From: Pyrococcus kukulkanii
GTDB taxonomy: Archaea; Methanobacteriota_B; Thermococci; Thermococcales; Thermococcaceae
Assembly: GCF_041647995.1 (NCBI RefSeq)
Contig: NZ_JARRIB010000003.1
Coordinates: 1-64,000 of the forward strand
Length of the DNA stretch: 64,000 bases
Direction of reading: 5' to 3'
Both the position numbers and the translations under genes were made by a program. Below, piece after piece: positions 45,477 to 55,106 of the stretch. The stretch's first letter is position 1. Every line of letters begins with the position of its first letter. The notes below the pieces were generated by a model that saw nothing but the letters and a program-made list of their open reading frames with translations, was not told where the DNA came from and ran no database searches.

Positions 45477-47662
45477 TTAGAGCCTTCTCCTCAAGAGTAG
45501 TGGTACTGCCACTAGGGCCAAGATAGCTGCTGGACCACAAATGCCCCCCTCGGTTTCAGTGGTCTCAGTTGGTGATGCAGTCTGAGTAACCGTCTGGGTC
45601 ACTGTCTGGGTTACGGTTTCAGTTGCAGTTGCCGTCTGGGTTGGTGTCTGGGTCTCAGTCTTTGTCTCGGTCTTGGTTTCAGTTTCAGTCTGGGTTGGTG
45701 TCTCTGGAGCTTCAGCAAGGTAGGCACTCTTCATGACAATGCTGTTACCAAGACCAACTGCTGGATCCATGACTCTGAACTTGATCTTCTTGTTGACTGG
45801 GAAGAACTCCCAGGTCTCTGCGGTGAATACTCTGAAACTCTCGTAGATACCAAGTGCTGCGCCAATCTTGCTCATGTCCCAGTACTTAGCCTCTGAGTCT
45901 AGGGTCAAGTTCTTGTAGTGGCTGGTGTAGATGAGCCATCCAACGTCATCAGCAGTCCAATCGAGGATTGGCTTAAGCTTGTCAACACTGGTGTAGTACT
46001 CAAGTCCAAGCATGTCAATTGCGCTCTGGATGTCACCCTCGCCAAGGAACTCGAGAACTTCCTTGACGGTTGCTCTGTAGGTGTTCTCCGGTGTGAACTT
46101 CCAGCCAACGAATCCTGGGCCGAACCATGCTGTGGTGTAGTACTGCAGGATCCTGCTTATTGAGAACTTAACGCTACCACTTGCAACCCAGCCCTCAGTG
46201 TAGTAGTTCCATTCGTAGTTAGCTGGATCACTAAGGTAGACTATCTTGTTTGCGGTCCTCCTGTCAACGATCTTAACTTGCACGTCAAATCCTGCCTTCT
46301 TGAGTATCTCTGCAATGTAGTAAGCCTCATCCTTTCTCTCGTCCTCCTGCCTTCCGATACCAACAATCTTGACGGGCTCTCCGTTGAAGTACCACTTGCC
46401 ATCCTTCTTCTCAAGCTTGTAGCCCATCTTAGCGAGATCCTCTGCAGCCTTCTTCATGGCCTCGTCGATTAATTGTAGTGCGTACTCCTCGTCACCCTGG
46501 GCGTCAATTCCAAAGGCATCAAGAACTGGTTGTAGCTTCTCGATTGCGAGCTTGTCACCGCTCGTCCATGGGGTGTACATGGGCCCACCTGAACCTTGGA
46601 GGACGTTCTGGACGATATAGTTCCTGTTAATGAGGTACTCCATTGCAAACCTTATCTCCCTGATTGCGAACGGGTTGAAGTACTTCTTGTCACCAACGGT
46701 GATTAGGTATGGATTGTCCTTGTCGTGAACTGGATTCCAAACCATATCCCAGAATCCACCAATATTAACGTACATGTCAATGTTCTTCTTGTCCTCCTCG
46801 CTAAGTCCTGAGAACTTGAATGACGGGAATGAATATAATGATACGTCATAATCTCCCTTAGCAACACCAAGAATTATTGTATTCTCGTTCTGTATACCGT
46901 AAAGCTCGATAACGTCAAAGTACGGCTCAAAGTTGTACATTGGCTCTGCGTACTCAGGCTTAACCCACTTGTCAAACTTAACGTACCTAAGGTAGAGGTT
47001 CTCCGGTTTGTACACATCAACTATGTATGGACCGTTTGATATGAACATGTGGTTGTGCTGCTTGATAAAGTTGATTATGTCATCGTACTCCTTAATCTCA
47101 TCCTGCTCATCATAAATGAACTGCTTGATTACATCTGGAATTGGCTTCTCCTTCTTGAGCTTCTCAAGCTCTGCTAAAACATCCTGGGTGTGGCTAGGAG
47201 TTAGCATATCAATCTGCTGAACTTCTTCGGTTGACTCACTGAAGGAGTACTTCTTGTTGTGAGCAACTACCTCACTGATTGCGTAGATAAGTTGCCATGG
47301 ATATGGGGTGTATGGTGTGAAGTACCAGTACTGATACTTCTTGTATGGTGGGAACGTGTAGGTGTGGTAGATCGTAATTACGAAGTGGTTATCATCCTCG
47401 CTGACAACTTTCAGACCAAGTCACCATCAATACCCCAGACGCTTGCTCCCTCATCCTGGGCAAGGCTTGCTGCTCTAAGTGAGTACACATCTCTGAAACC
47501 TGCTGAACTTGGATTCCATGCACCCATGAAGAGTGAACCCGTTGCTGAGTACATTGCTATCTTAAGAACCTTCTGCTCTTCTGCAGCCACTGGCTTTAGA
47601 AGGGGCGTCACTACCATACCAAGAGCAATTAATATTGCCAATATGCCAAGCAATCTCTTCAT
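45477..47662 (-). pseudogene. ABC transporter substrate-binding protein with CGP-CTERM tail, disrupted
   Basis: The N-terminal frame (47411-47662) has a signal peptide (MKRLLGILAILIALGMVVTP) and mature text to GASVWGIDGDLV, then stops. A second frame, open from about 47414, resumes with LKVVSEDDNHFVITIYH and continues through a family-5 binding protein to 45477. Family members normally carry about 100 residues (including a WHDG-type motif) at this point, so I infer a deletion that also shifted frame. The C-terminus has a Thr-rich linker (TQTETETKTETKTETQTPTQ) and GGICGPAAILALVAVPLLL plus RRR, the Thermococcaceae CGP-CTERM signal, placing it at the cell surface. The permease and ATPase genes downstream are intact. 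Confidence 0.75.
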
Positions 47663-47726
47663 TGCATATCACCCACCGTGTATCTCTAAAGACACAACAA
47701 TGCCACCATTGAGGAAGTATGGCATA

Positions 47727-47735
47727 GTTTTATAC
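47727..47735 (-). promoter_or_regulatory. TATA box of the ABC transporter operon
   Basis: The minus strand reads GTATAAAAC, 65-73 nt upstream of the binding-protein start at 47662, so a leader of roughly 40 nt is expected, ending in GGTGGGTGAT. The remaining ~230 bp to pyrC show only a possible pyrC TATA region (AAGCTTAAGAACC, ~47925-47937); I see no other feature. Confidence 0.45.
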
Positions 47736-47970
47736 ATTAAATGCAGTATTTAAGGATTACGACAAATTTTGAAATCCGTTAGATTAATTAGTGGTTACAA
47801 GAAATTCTAGATCTCAAACCTTAACGTCAATGTAAAAGTTATTTATTTCCGGTTTTCCCAATTTAAAGGAAATATCGGTCGCTAATCAGGCTAAAACTTC
47901 AACAAAGAAGGTAAGAAATCCAGAAAAAGCTTAAGAACCCTAAAAATTTTGTTGTAGAGAGGTGTTCAAT

Positions 47971-49215
47971 ATGGAGATGGTCATCGCAGGTAAATTTCTT
48001 CTCAATGAAAGGATATTTGACGGTTATATAGGCATAGAGGATGGCAAAATATCAAAATTTTCTCTAGGAAAATTAAAAGGTGACAGCGAAATTAAGGCAG
48101 GGAAAGGCCAAATAATACTGCCCGGCCTAATAGATGTTCACGTTCATCTAAGGGATTTTGAAGAACATAGAAAGGAAACAATAGGAAGTGGGACAAAGGC
48201 ATCGCTTCATGGGGGGATAACAACGGTATTTGATATGCCAAATACAAAACCTCCTGTAATGGACGAAAGAATCCTTAGAATGAGGGAGCTTTTATTTAAA
48301 AGAAAAAGCTATGCAGATTATGCCCTTGGCTTCTTACTAGCTGGAAACGAACCTAAGCCGGCTGATTTCTACAAGATATTTATGGGGGCATCAACTGGGG
48401 GAATATATTCCAAGAACTTTGAAGAAGATTTCAGGAAAGCCCCAGGGATTGTAAGCGTCCATGCCGAGGATCATGAATTAATTCAGAGACATCCAGAGAG
48501 GCCACCAATAGTTGAGGTGACCGCAATAAGAAAAGCTCTGTCAGCGGCTGAAAAGTTGAAGAAGCCCCTACACATATGTCACGTTTCAACAAAAGGAGGC
48601 CTTCAGGAGATACTAAGCAAAAAGTTACCCTGGGTCAGCTTTGAAGTAACCCCTCATCACTTATTTCTCACGGAGAAGGACTACGAGAGGAACAAGTTCC
48701 TGAAGGTTTACCCCCCATTAAGGAGCGAAGAGGAAAGAAGGTACCTCTGGTCAAGGATAAAAGATATCCCAATAATAGCAAGTGATCACGCCCCACATAC
48801 ACCTGAAGACAAGGAAGCTGGCTCTGCAGGGCTTCCAGGGCTAGAAACTGAAGTCCATTTACTCCTAAATGCAGTTAACAAAGGATTGATAACGTTATGG
48901 GACATCGTGAAAAAGATGAGCATAAACCCAGCAAGGATATTTGGGATAAAGAACAAAGGCTGGGGAGAAGGAAAAGATGCAGACATTATAATCGTTGACA
49001 TGAAGAGGGAGTGGACTGTCAAAGCTGAGAACTTCTACACGAAAGCAGGATGGACCCCCTACGAGGGATGGAGGCTGAAGGGAAAAGTTATAATGACGAT
49101 CCTAAGGGGAGAGATAGTGATGGAGGAGGATGAGGTAATAGGAAAACCAAGGGGGGAGAGGATTGTTAGAGCGGGTTCAGCTGAGGGAAGTGTGGGAAGT
49201 CGCGAGGAACATTAA
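47971..49215 (+). CDS. pyrC: Dihydroorotase
   Basis: Third step of pyrimidine synthesis: carbamoyl aspartate to dihydroorotate. 414 aa from ATG 47971 with SD GAGGTG. Zinc ligands DVHVHLRDF (~55). Further His motifs are VHAEDHEL and HICHVST; the catalytic Asp motif is IIASDHAPHTPEDK. Amidohydrolase fold throughout. The 3' end overlaps pyrK by 53 bp in another frame. Confidence 0.93.
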   Translation: MEMVIAGKFLLNERIFDGYIGIEDGKISKFSLGKLKGDSEIKAGKGQIILPGLIDVHVHLRDFEEHRKETIGSGTKASLHGGITTVFDMPNTKPPVMDERILRMRELLFKRKSYADYALGFLLAGNEPKPADFYKIFMGASTGGIYSKNFEEDFRKAPGIVSVHAEDHELIQRHPERPPIVEVTAIRKALSAAEKLKKPLHICHVSTKGGLQEILSKKLPWVSFEVTPHHLFLTEKDYERNKFLKVYPPLRSEEERRYLWSRIKDIPIIASDHAPHTPEDKEAGSAGLPGLETEVHLLLNAVNKGLITLWDIVKKMSINPARIFGIKNKGWGEGKDADIIIVDMKREWTVKAENFYTKAGWTPYEGWRLKGKVIMTILRGEIVMEEDEVIGKPRGERIVRAGSAEGSVGSREEH

Positions 49216-49903
49216 GGCATTTAGATTTGACAAGAAGTTAGACTTCACCCCAGGACAGTTCATAATGACGTGGCTCCCAGGGAAGGGAGAGAAGCCATTC
49301 AGCTTAGCCGATAAAGATCTCATAGTCGTGAAGAAAGTCGGAAAGTTCACAACAGAACTCTTCAAGCTAGAAGAAGGAGATTACATATGGATTAGAGGCC
49401 CCTATGGGAATGGATTTTCTCCCGTTGAGGGAAGAGTTGCGCTAGTTGCCGGAGGGATTGGGATTCCTCCAATCTATGCCCTTGCCAAGCATGGTAACCT
49501 AGAAGAAAAAATCCTAATCTATGGCGCAAGAAGTAAGGATGAGCTAGCTCTCTTAGATATTGAGAATTACGTTAATGAAGTCATTGTAACGACGGACGAC
49601 GGTTCTCAGGGGATTAAAGGGTTTCCCACTGACATTTTAGAAAAGAGAAAGGAAGAATTTACACAGGTGTACGCCTGCGGGCCCGAGATAATGCTGAAGA
49701 GGGTTCTGGAGATAATGAACTATAAAAGGGTTCAGATTTCAGCGGAGAGGTACATGAAGTGCGGGATTGGGGTGTGTGGGAGTTGCGCCCTTGGCCCCTA
49801 CCTAGTCTGTAGGGATGGGCCGGTATTCACGGGAAAGCAACTTAAGAATACGGAATTTGGCCAGTACTCGAGGCTACCTGACGGCAGGAAGGTGAAAATA
49901 TGA
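49163..49903 (+). CDS. pyrK: Dihydroorotate dehydrogenase electron-transfer subunit
   Basis: Passes electrons from dihydroorotate dehydrogenase to NAD. 246 aa from a TTG at 49163. FAD domain at ~1-95 (TPGQFIMTWLPGKGEKPFSL), NAD domain (VAGGIGIPPIYAL) and a C-terminal 2Fe-2S cluster with CGIGVCGSCALGPYLVC. The catalytic PyrD is not in the window. The 53-bp overlap with pyrC is long; a later start would cut into the first beta strand, so I keep the TTG. Confidence 0.88.
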   Translation: MLERVQLREVWEVARNIKAFRFDKKLDFTPGQFIMTWLPGKGEKPFSLADKDLIVVKKVGKFTTELFKLEEGDYIWIRGPYGNGFSPVEGRVALVAGGIGIPPIYALAKHGNLEEKILIYGARSKDELALLDIENYVNEVIVTTDDGSQGIKGFPTDILEKRKEEFTQVYACGPEIMLKRVLEIMNYKRVQISAERYMKCGIGVCGSCALGPYLVCRDGPVFTGKQLKNTEFGQYSRLPDGRKVKI

Positions 49904-50808
49904 AGAAGTACTCATGGGAAGAGTTCGCGAGGCTCATGGGAGTTGAGCCCCAGGTTCTAGAGAACAAGGAAGCGAGACTATTAAAGAAGTTCGTTGACGA
50001 GGTAACATGGCCAACACACTGTAACTACTGTCAAGGGTTAGATTTAAGCAACCCAAATCCAGTCCATCATCCAAGTTACGAATTAACTCCAGCGTGCAAC
50101 CACGACTGCATATTCTGCTATTCTAACGTTGCCGTAAAGCTAGGAAAGGCACCAAAACCGGGCTACTACGGCTGGGACAATCCCAAGGCCATAACCGTCT
50201 CCCAGTATGGAGAACCCCTCTTAAGCCCAAGGATAGTCGAAGTCAACAAGATGCTCAGGAAAAGGTTTCCAGACGCCAGACTGGACCTCCAAACAAACGG
50301 TTCCCTTCTCACAAGGGAACTTTGGGAGAAGCTTGATTTTGATGTTGTCATGATAAGCCTTGATGCAGCGACGAGGGAAAAACACAAGATGATAACAAAT
50401 GCGGACACATTTGATGCCGTTGTTAACGCATTAAAGATAGTTGGTGAGGATAAGAGTGTTGTTTCGGCCGTACGAACGATATTCATGCCTGGGATAAACG
50501 ACGAAGACATCCCAAAGATCGCGGAGCTGGCGGCATCTCTGGGGATTGACGAGATGTTCCTGCAACCGCTAACAATTCACGAGCTGAACGTTGAGAGACT
50601 TAGAAAAGCTGGGCTAGACTTCGAGAGAGCTGAGAGTATTAGGGAATTCCTAAAGGCAGCAATGGAGGCCAAAAAGTACATAGATGTAAGGATAGGTGGT
50701 TGCTTATTGGTTCAGCTGAAGCAGATGGATCCACTAACACTCTTCAGCGTTAGAAGGGTCGCTAGGGAAGTTGTCCCTTTAGTAAAGAGGAGCAAACTTG
50801 AGCTATAG
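49900..50808 (+). CDS. Radical SAM protein of unknown function
   Basis: 302 aa overlapping pyrK by 4 bp (ATGA). The radical SAM cluster is C66-x3-C70-x2-C73 (PACNHDCIFC), followed by SQYGEPLLSP, DLQTNGSLL and MISLDAA, the SAM-binding elements. An extra N-terminal Cys pair (THCNYC, 41-44) could hold a second metal. There is no SPASM domain. The function is not apparent; cotranscription with a PP-loop ATPase suggests a nucleotide or tRNA modification pair. Confidence 0.8.
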   Translation: MKKYSWEEFARLMGVEPQVLENKEARLLKKFVDEVTWPTHCNYCQGLDLSNPNPVHHPSYELTPACNHDCIFCYSNVAVKLGKAPKPGYYGWDNPKAITVSQYGEPLLSPRIVEVNKMLRKRFPDARLDLQTNGSLLTRELWEKLDFDVVMISLDAATREKHKMITNADTFDAVVNALKIVGEDKSVVSAVRTIFMPGINDEDIPKIAELAASLGIDEMFLQPLTIHELNVERLRKAGLDFERAESIREFLKAAMEAKKYIDVRIGGCLLVQLKQMDPLTLFSVRRVAREVVPLVKRSKLEL

Positions 50809-50817
50809 GGTGATAAA

Positions 50818-51642
50818 ATGCTCAAATGCTCAATCTGCATAAACGACGAGAGGGTAACGAGGATATTCATAATAGATGGAAAACCTATATGCAAAGAATG
50901 CAAGGCTTACCTTGAGCATCCGCCAAACAAAGAAAAGATAAGAAGAGAGCTGGAGGAGATAATGAAGAACGTTGACAGAGCAATCGTGGCATATTCTGGG
51001 GGCAAAGATTCAACGGTAGCATTGTACCTAGCAAAGGAGCACTACAAAATCTCAGAGCTCAAGGCCGTAATGGTTGATCACGGCTTCATAGCCAAGGAAG
51101 CCATCGAAAATGCCAGAAGAGTTGCAGAGTACCTGGGAGTGCCTTTTGAGGTTATAAAGAGGGACTATTCGGATATATTCAGGGATGCCCTGCTTAAGGC
51201 AAAGTCGCCTTGCAGAAAGTGCTCCAAAAGAACGATGGAAACCCTTCGAAAGTACGCCCTAAAGAATGGATACAAGTACATAATAACGGGGCACGAGATA
51301 CCCTTCGGCCATCACCCCTACATGCTCATGAGCGGGGGAGTTATTCAGGTAAGGCTACTCTCTCTAATGACGGAGGAAGAAAGGCTCAAGATTCTCAAAA
51401 ACCTGCCATTTAAGCTTCCAGAGCTTCCAGGGTACACGAGCAACTGTTTGATCCTGGGGCCAGCATTGGAGAAGTTCTGGGAGAAGCATGGTTATTCCTT
51501 CGAGCACAGGAGAATAGCTGCGCTAGTGAGATATGGCCTTTTGGATGAGGAGAAGGCCCTAAAGAAAGTGCAAAGGCCAGAGGTTCCAAAAGAACAAAAG
51601 GAATACGTGTACAAGAGACTAGGCCTCGAGCATCTCCTTTAG
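50818..51642 (+). CDS. PP-loop ATPase, TtuA-like
   Basis: 274 aa. An N-terminal zinc ribbon (C4, C7, C25, C28) precedes the PP-loop SGGKDS (60-65) and the Cys pair KSPCRKCSKR (~122-126), the same layout as TtuA/TilS-type tRNA modifiers. The stretch GHEIPFGHHPYMLMSGG is distinctive. It starts 9 bp after the radical SAM gene with SD GGGTGAT. Adenylation of a tRNA base or other substrate is the family's chemistry; the substrate here is unknown. It converges on alaX with 24 bp overlap. Confidence 0.75.
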   Translation: MLKCSICINDERVTRIFIIDGKPICKECKAYLEHPPNKEKIRRELEEIMKNVDRAIVAYSGGKDSTVALYLAKEHYKISELKAVMVDHGFIAKEAIENARRVAEYLGVPFEVIKRDYSDIFRDALLKAKSPCRKCSKRTMETLRKYALKNGYKYIITGHEIPFGHHPYMLMSGGVIQVRLLSLMTEEERLKILKNLPFKLPELPGYTSNCLILGPALEKFWEKHGYSFEHRRIAALVRYGLLDEEKALKKVQRPEVPKEQKEYVYKRLGLEHLL

Positions 51643-52833
51643 CTTTTCGAGGGCGACATCTATTACATCCTCAGGCTCTGCCTCTATTTTGCCCCTCGCT
51701 AAGTTGTCCGTTCCGCCACCTTTTCCACCAAGTTCCTCCATGACCTTCTTAAGCAATTCCTTCATTGAAACTGGAACCTCCTCGTTTCTCGCAAAGATTA
51801 CATAGTCATCACTTGCCAAGATAACTATCGTCCCAGGATTATTCTTAACGAAGTCCACCGCGAACGCCTGAGCATCCTTCATGTCCCAGCTCTCAACAAA
51901 TGTTACAACGTTATAGTGACCAACTTCCCAGCTCCTGCTAAGCAACGCCTGTTCCTTCCACTTCCAGAGCTCCCTCCTCTGAGCATTAAACTCATCTTCA
52001 AGCTTATCAATTGACTTAAGAACTTCTTTAACTCTCTCGGAAAGGGACGGGTTCTTATTTGGCATTAGGTCAAGGGCCTCCCAGTAATCTTTGAGGATCT
52101 CATTGAGCTTCTTTATTGCCCTCTCGCCCGCAACGAACTCAATCCTCCAGACACCTTTTGACTTCTTGTAGAAGCGGATAACCTTAAGGAAGCCAACTTC
52201 CCTAGTAGACTTAACGTGGGTTCCACCGCATGGGGTTACATCAATATCTCCTATCTTTACTATCCTTATCTTATCCTTGATCTTTGTCACGTGCTTCCTC
52301 AAAATTTTGGCGATGTCCTCAGGGAGATACTTGTATTCTTTAATAGTAACGAGCAGATCCTCCTGAATTATCTTGTTAGTTTCAAGTTCGGCTCTTTCTA
52401 TCATGTCCCAGGTGACCTCTCCATTCACCTCTATCTTCGCATAGTCCTCGAAAATGTGGAAGCCTGAAGTGTCAAGGCCATACAGCTTCTTTAGGACTGC
52501 AGAAAGTATGTGCTGGCCAGTATGGATCTTCATATTCTCGTATCTCCAGTGCCAGTCGAGGTCAAGCTTAACTCTATCCCCTTTTTTAGGTGTTGAACCC
52601 TTCAAAGTTCCAAGGTGCCATATCCCGTCCGGCTTCTCGACGGTGTTTTCTACCAAAACTTCAAACTCCTTACCCTTTATCTTTCCCCTATCCCCAGGTT
52701 GGCCACCGCCTTCTGGATAAAATATTGTCTTGTCAAGCCTTATTGCAACTCTATCCCCCTCAACCCTTACGTCTTCAACTATCGCCTCAGCCTCCCTCAG
52801 ATAGGGATCCTCATAATACAGCCTTTCCGTCAT
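51619..52833 (-). CDS. alaX: AlaX-L alanyl-tRNA editing protein
   Basis: A free-standing editing factor that removes serine (or glycine) from mischarged tRNA-Ala, working in trans with AlaRS. 404 aa, the long form. Zinc ligands H104 and H108 (HTGQH), and CGGTH near residue 200. [13 protein letters not shown] matches the AlaRS editing domain start, and the end has GGKGGGTDNLARG, the C-Ala-like glycine element. Starts with a 4-bp overlap of the chemoreceptor gene's stop. Confidence 0.93.
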   Translation of the reverse strand: MTERLYYEDPYLREAEAIVEDVRVEGDRVAIRLDKTIFYPEGGGQPGDRGKIKGKEFEVLVENTVEKPDGIWHLGTLKGSTPKKGDRVKLDLDWHWRYENMKIHTGQHILSAVLKKLYGLDTSGFHIFEDYAKIEVNGEVTWDMIERAELETNKIIQEDLLVTIKEYKYLPEDIAKILRKHVTKIKDKIRIVKIGDIDVTPCGGTHVKSTREVGFLKVIRFYKKSKGVWRIEFVAGERAIKKLNEILKDYWEALDLMPNKNPSLSERVKEVLKSIDKLEDEFNAQRRELWKWKEQALLSRSWEVGHYNVVTFVESWDMKDAQAFAVDFVKNNPGTIVILASDDYVIFARNEEVPVSMKELLKKVMEELGGKGGGTDNLARGKIEAEPEDVIDVALEKLKEMLEA

Positions 52834-53603
52834 AATATACCACCCTCTTCAAGTTGCTCCTTTGAATATTCACTAACCATTAACCTAAGAAGGGTAGCCA
52901 GTTCCTTATTGTATTTGTCCTGCATATCAGCGAACTTCCCCAATGCTAAAGCTATACCCTTGAGCCTTTTTATGTCATTTATAAACTGCTCCTGTTCCTT
53001 GGAAATTTCGCTTAGCACGTTGCTTATCTCAACTATAACCTCAATATCCCTCCCCAAGATTTCAGTCCCCTCTTTTATTCTGTCCATGACCTCCAAGGCA
53101 TCCCTCAATGCATCAAGCTGGGACATGACCCTCGAGTTAAAGTCCTTTATCTCTTTAGCTAAATTCATTGTCTGAACTGCCATCCTCCTAATTTCGTCGG
53201 CAACTACAGCAAAACCCCTTCCAGCCTCTCCAGCCCTCGCCGCCTCTATTGATGCATTTAAAGCAACAAGGTTAGTCTGCTTAGCAACGCTCGCAATGGA
53301 GTCGCTAATCTTAGAAACGTACTCAAGGTTCTGAACTAGGGTATTAAACTCTTTAGCAAACACTTCAAACCTTTGGAAGAATGGTAAGAATTCTTTCCTG
53401 AACTTATCCAGCTCAACCATCACTTGGGACAGCCTTTCAATGTTCTCAAGTATCATTGTATTGTTCTCCATGAACTTTCCGCTTATCTCCTCAGCGAGCT
53501 CTTCAACTATCTTGCTCGCTTCCTTGCTTGAAGTCTTTATCCTTAATGATTGAGCTAGAGCATTTGACGCCTTCTCTATGTTCTTAATGTTCATTAGTAT
53601 CAC
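52830..53603 (-). CDS. Soluble methyl-accepting chemotaxis-like protein
   Basis: 257 aa, nearly all coiled coil, with the hairpin tip that binds CheA/CheW in chemoreceptors: KQTNLVALNASIEAARAGEA then GRGFAVVADEIRRMA (~115-150). There is no membrane segment, no HAMP and no sensor domain, so it must receive its signal from a partner. The overlapping upstream gene encodes a diiron-type MBL protein, the likely sensor. No che genes are in the window. Confidence 0.85.
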   Translation of the reverse strand: MILMNIKNIEKASNALAQSLRIKTSSKEASKIVEELAEEISGKFMENNTMILENIERLSQVMVELDKFRKEFLPFFQRFEVFAKEFNTLVQNLEYVSKISDSIASVAKQTNLVALNASIEAARAGEAGRGFAVVADEIRRMAVQTMNLAKEIKDFNSRVMSQLDALRDALEVMDRIKEGTEILGRDIEVIVEISNVLSEISKEQEQFINDIKRLKGIALALGKFADMQDKYNKELATLLRLMVSEYSKEQLEEGGIL

Positions 53604-54367
53604 CTCATAAGATCAACACCAACCTTTAAGTTCTCTAACCAGTCAAAGAACTTCTTAACATGTCTCCTTGGGATTATGGCACCATGCTGGGGGAGAATTG
53701 CCTCTATATCGAGATACCTAACCTTATTTATCCAAATTTTCAGAGCCTTATTACTTGCCATGAGTCTTTCATGAAGGGGCTTCATGTATTGGACGTGCTT
53801 TTCAAAGTTTTCAACAACAAGGTAACCTTCCTTAGGAAATGCTATCCCGATGTCACCCGTGAATAGGAACTTACTTCTGTGGTCATAAATCGTGAAGTGT
53901 CCAGGGCTATGGAGGAAGTGAGCTGGGATGAATTCTAATGTTGTAGCTCCAAAATCCAGAGCCTCTCCCTCATCTTGTAACTCATGAGCATACCCCCCTA
54001 TACTTTCAAATCCGAAATGAGGTAAAAACCTCACCCACAACCAGTGAACTATGACCTTTGCATCGCTTATTTCTCTCCATAGGGGGATACTCCCAGCAAC
54101 GTCTGGATCCTGGTGGCACATGTAGATGTAATCAATGTTCCTTGGGTCTATGTACTTTGATATGTTAGCCAAAACTTTTGAAAAAATCTTGTACCCTCCA
54201 GGGTCTATTAAAATTCCCCTTCCCCTACTGACTATGAGGTAACTATTCACGTCAACGTCCTGGCCTCCTTCTTGGGTTCCCAAATAGATAACCATGTGCT
54301 CATCGTCCTTGTAAAGGACATGATCCTTTCTGGGATCCAAGTCCGGTGTGATAAAATACTCTCCCAC
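53600..54367 (-). CDS. MBL-fold diiron (ODP/flavodiiron-like) protein, candidate oxygen sensor
   Basis: 255 aa. Metallo-beta-lactamase fold with a flavodiiron-like ligand set: the usual HxExD is replaced by HQDPD (~83-87), then HSPGHF (~150), FTGDIG (~170) and LPQHGAI (~226). There is no flavodoxin domain, so it is not a standard flavodiiron reductase. Stand-alone proteins of this type (ODP) serve as oxygen/iron sensors for chemoreceptors in spirochetes. Here the gene overlaps the soluble receptor gene by 4 bp, strongly suggesting the same pairing. Confidence 0.8.
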   Translation of the reverse strand: MGEYFITPDLDPRKDHVLYKDDEHMVIYLGTQEGGQDVDVNSYLIVSRGRGILIDPGGYKIFSKVLANISKYIDPRNIDYIYMCHQDPDVAGSIPLWREISDAKVIVHWLWVRFLPHFGFESIGGYAHELQDEGEALDFGATTLEFIPAHFLHSPGHFTIYDHRSKFLFTGDIGIAFPKEGYLVVENFEKHVQYMKPLHERLMASNKALKIWINKVRYLDIEAILPQHGAIIPRRHVKKFFDWLENLKVGVDLMR

Positions 54368-54439
54368 CTTTTCCCACCAAAAGAGGGATAGAAAAGGGAA
54401 TATTTAAGTGGTTTGCCTACACAACAACCTACATAAACG

Positions 54440-55084
54440 CTATCTCTGGGATCTGGCCTCAATTAATGCCTTAACCCTCTTGAGCCTGAAGAAGTTCTCC
54501 CTTTCCATCTCGTCCAAGTGCTGCTCAATGAACTTTATCGTGTTCTTCATCCTCGGAATAATAATGTATTCGAGGGCATTAACTCTTCTCTTAGTCTTCT
54601 CTATTTCTTTTCCTAGTCTCTTAAGGGCCTCTTCAACCTCGGCTAACCTTACGGCGAGCTCGAGAACTTCCTCAAACTTTTCCGCTGCAACATCTACCGT
54701 GGAGGTCGTCGCTATAAACGAATAACCCCTTTCTCCAGTCTTCCTCTTCATTTCGGGTACCTCAATAAGGGGAACCCTAACACCCATTATGTTCCTCGTT
54801 CTCACTTTGATCTCCTTGTTTGAATTGACTCCTATAGCAATCTCCTTGAGCCTTAATGAACCAACGTCAATCTGAGCCTTCCTTAGAGCCTCAAAAGCTT
54901 CTTCCATCTTCTGGATAAGCTCCTTTCTGAGATTCAGGGCCTCGTCATATATCGTAAAGAACTCCATTATGAGTGCATCCTGCTTCTCCTTGAGTAACTT
55001 ATGGCCCCTCTCAGCTAGCTTAACCCTTCTCTTGAGCTTGAGTAACTCCATTCTTGTTGGTTTGACCTTAAGGATCTCTGGCAT
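54440..55084 (-). CDS. atpD: A-type ATP synthase subunit D
   Basis: Central rotor stalk. 214 aa, two long coiled-coil helices ([20 protein letters not shown] and the C-terminal [19 protein letters not shown]) around a short middle domain. Last gene of the operon, 22 bp after atpB, followed by a T-rich region. Confidence 0.93.
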   Translation of the reverse strand: MPEILKVKPTRMELLKLKRRVKLAERGHKLLKEKQDALIMEFFTIYDEALNLRKELIQKMEEAFEALRKAQIDVGSLRLKEIAIGVNSNKEIKVRTRNIMGVRVPLIEVPEMKRKTGERGYSFIATTSTVDVAAEKFEEVLELAVRLAEVEEALKRLGKEIEKTKRRVNALEYIIIPRMKNTIKFIEQHLDEMERENFFRLKRVKALIEARSQR

Positions 55085-55106
55085 TCCCTGTCACCCTAAA
55101 AAGTAG

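Noticed and set aside
45580-45720. Repetitive ACT/ACC-rich tract that looks like a microsatellite
   Set aside because: It encodes the Thr-rich linker before the CGP-CTERM signal of the binding protein; codons vary, as expected of a coding low-complexity linker.
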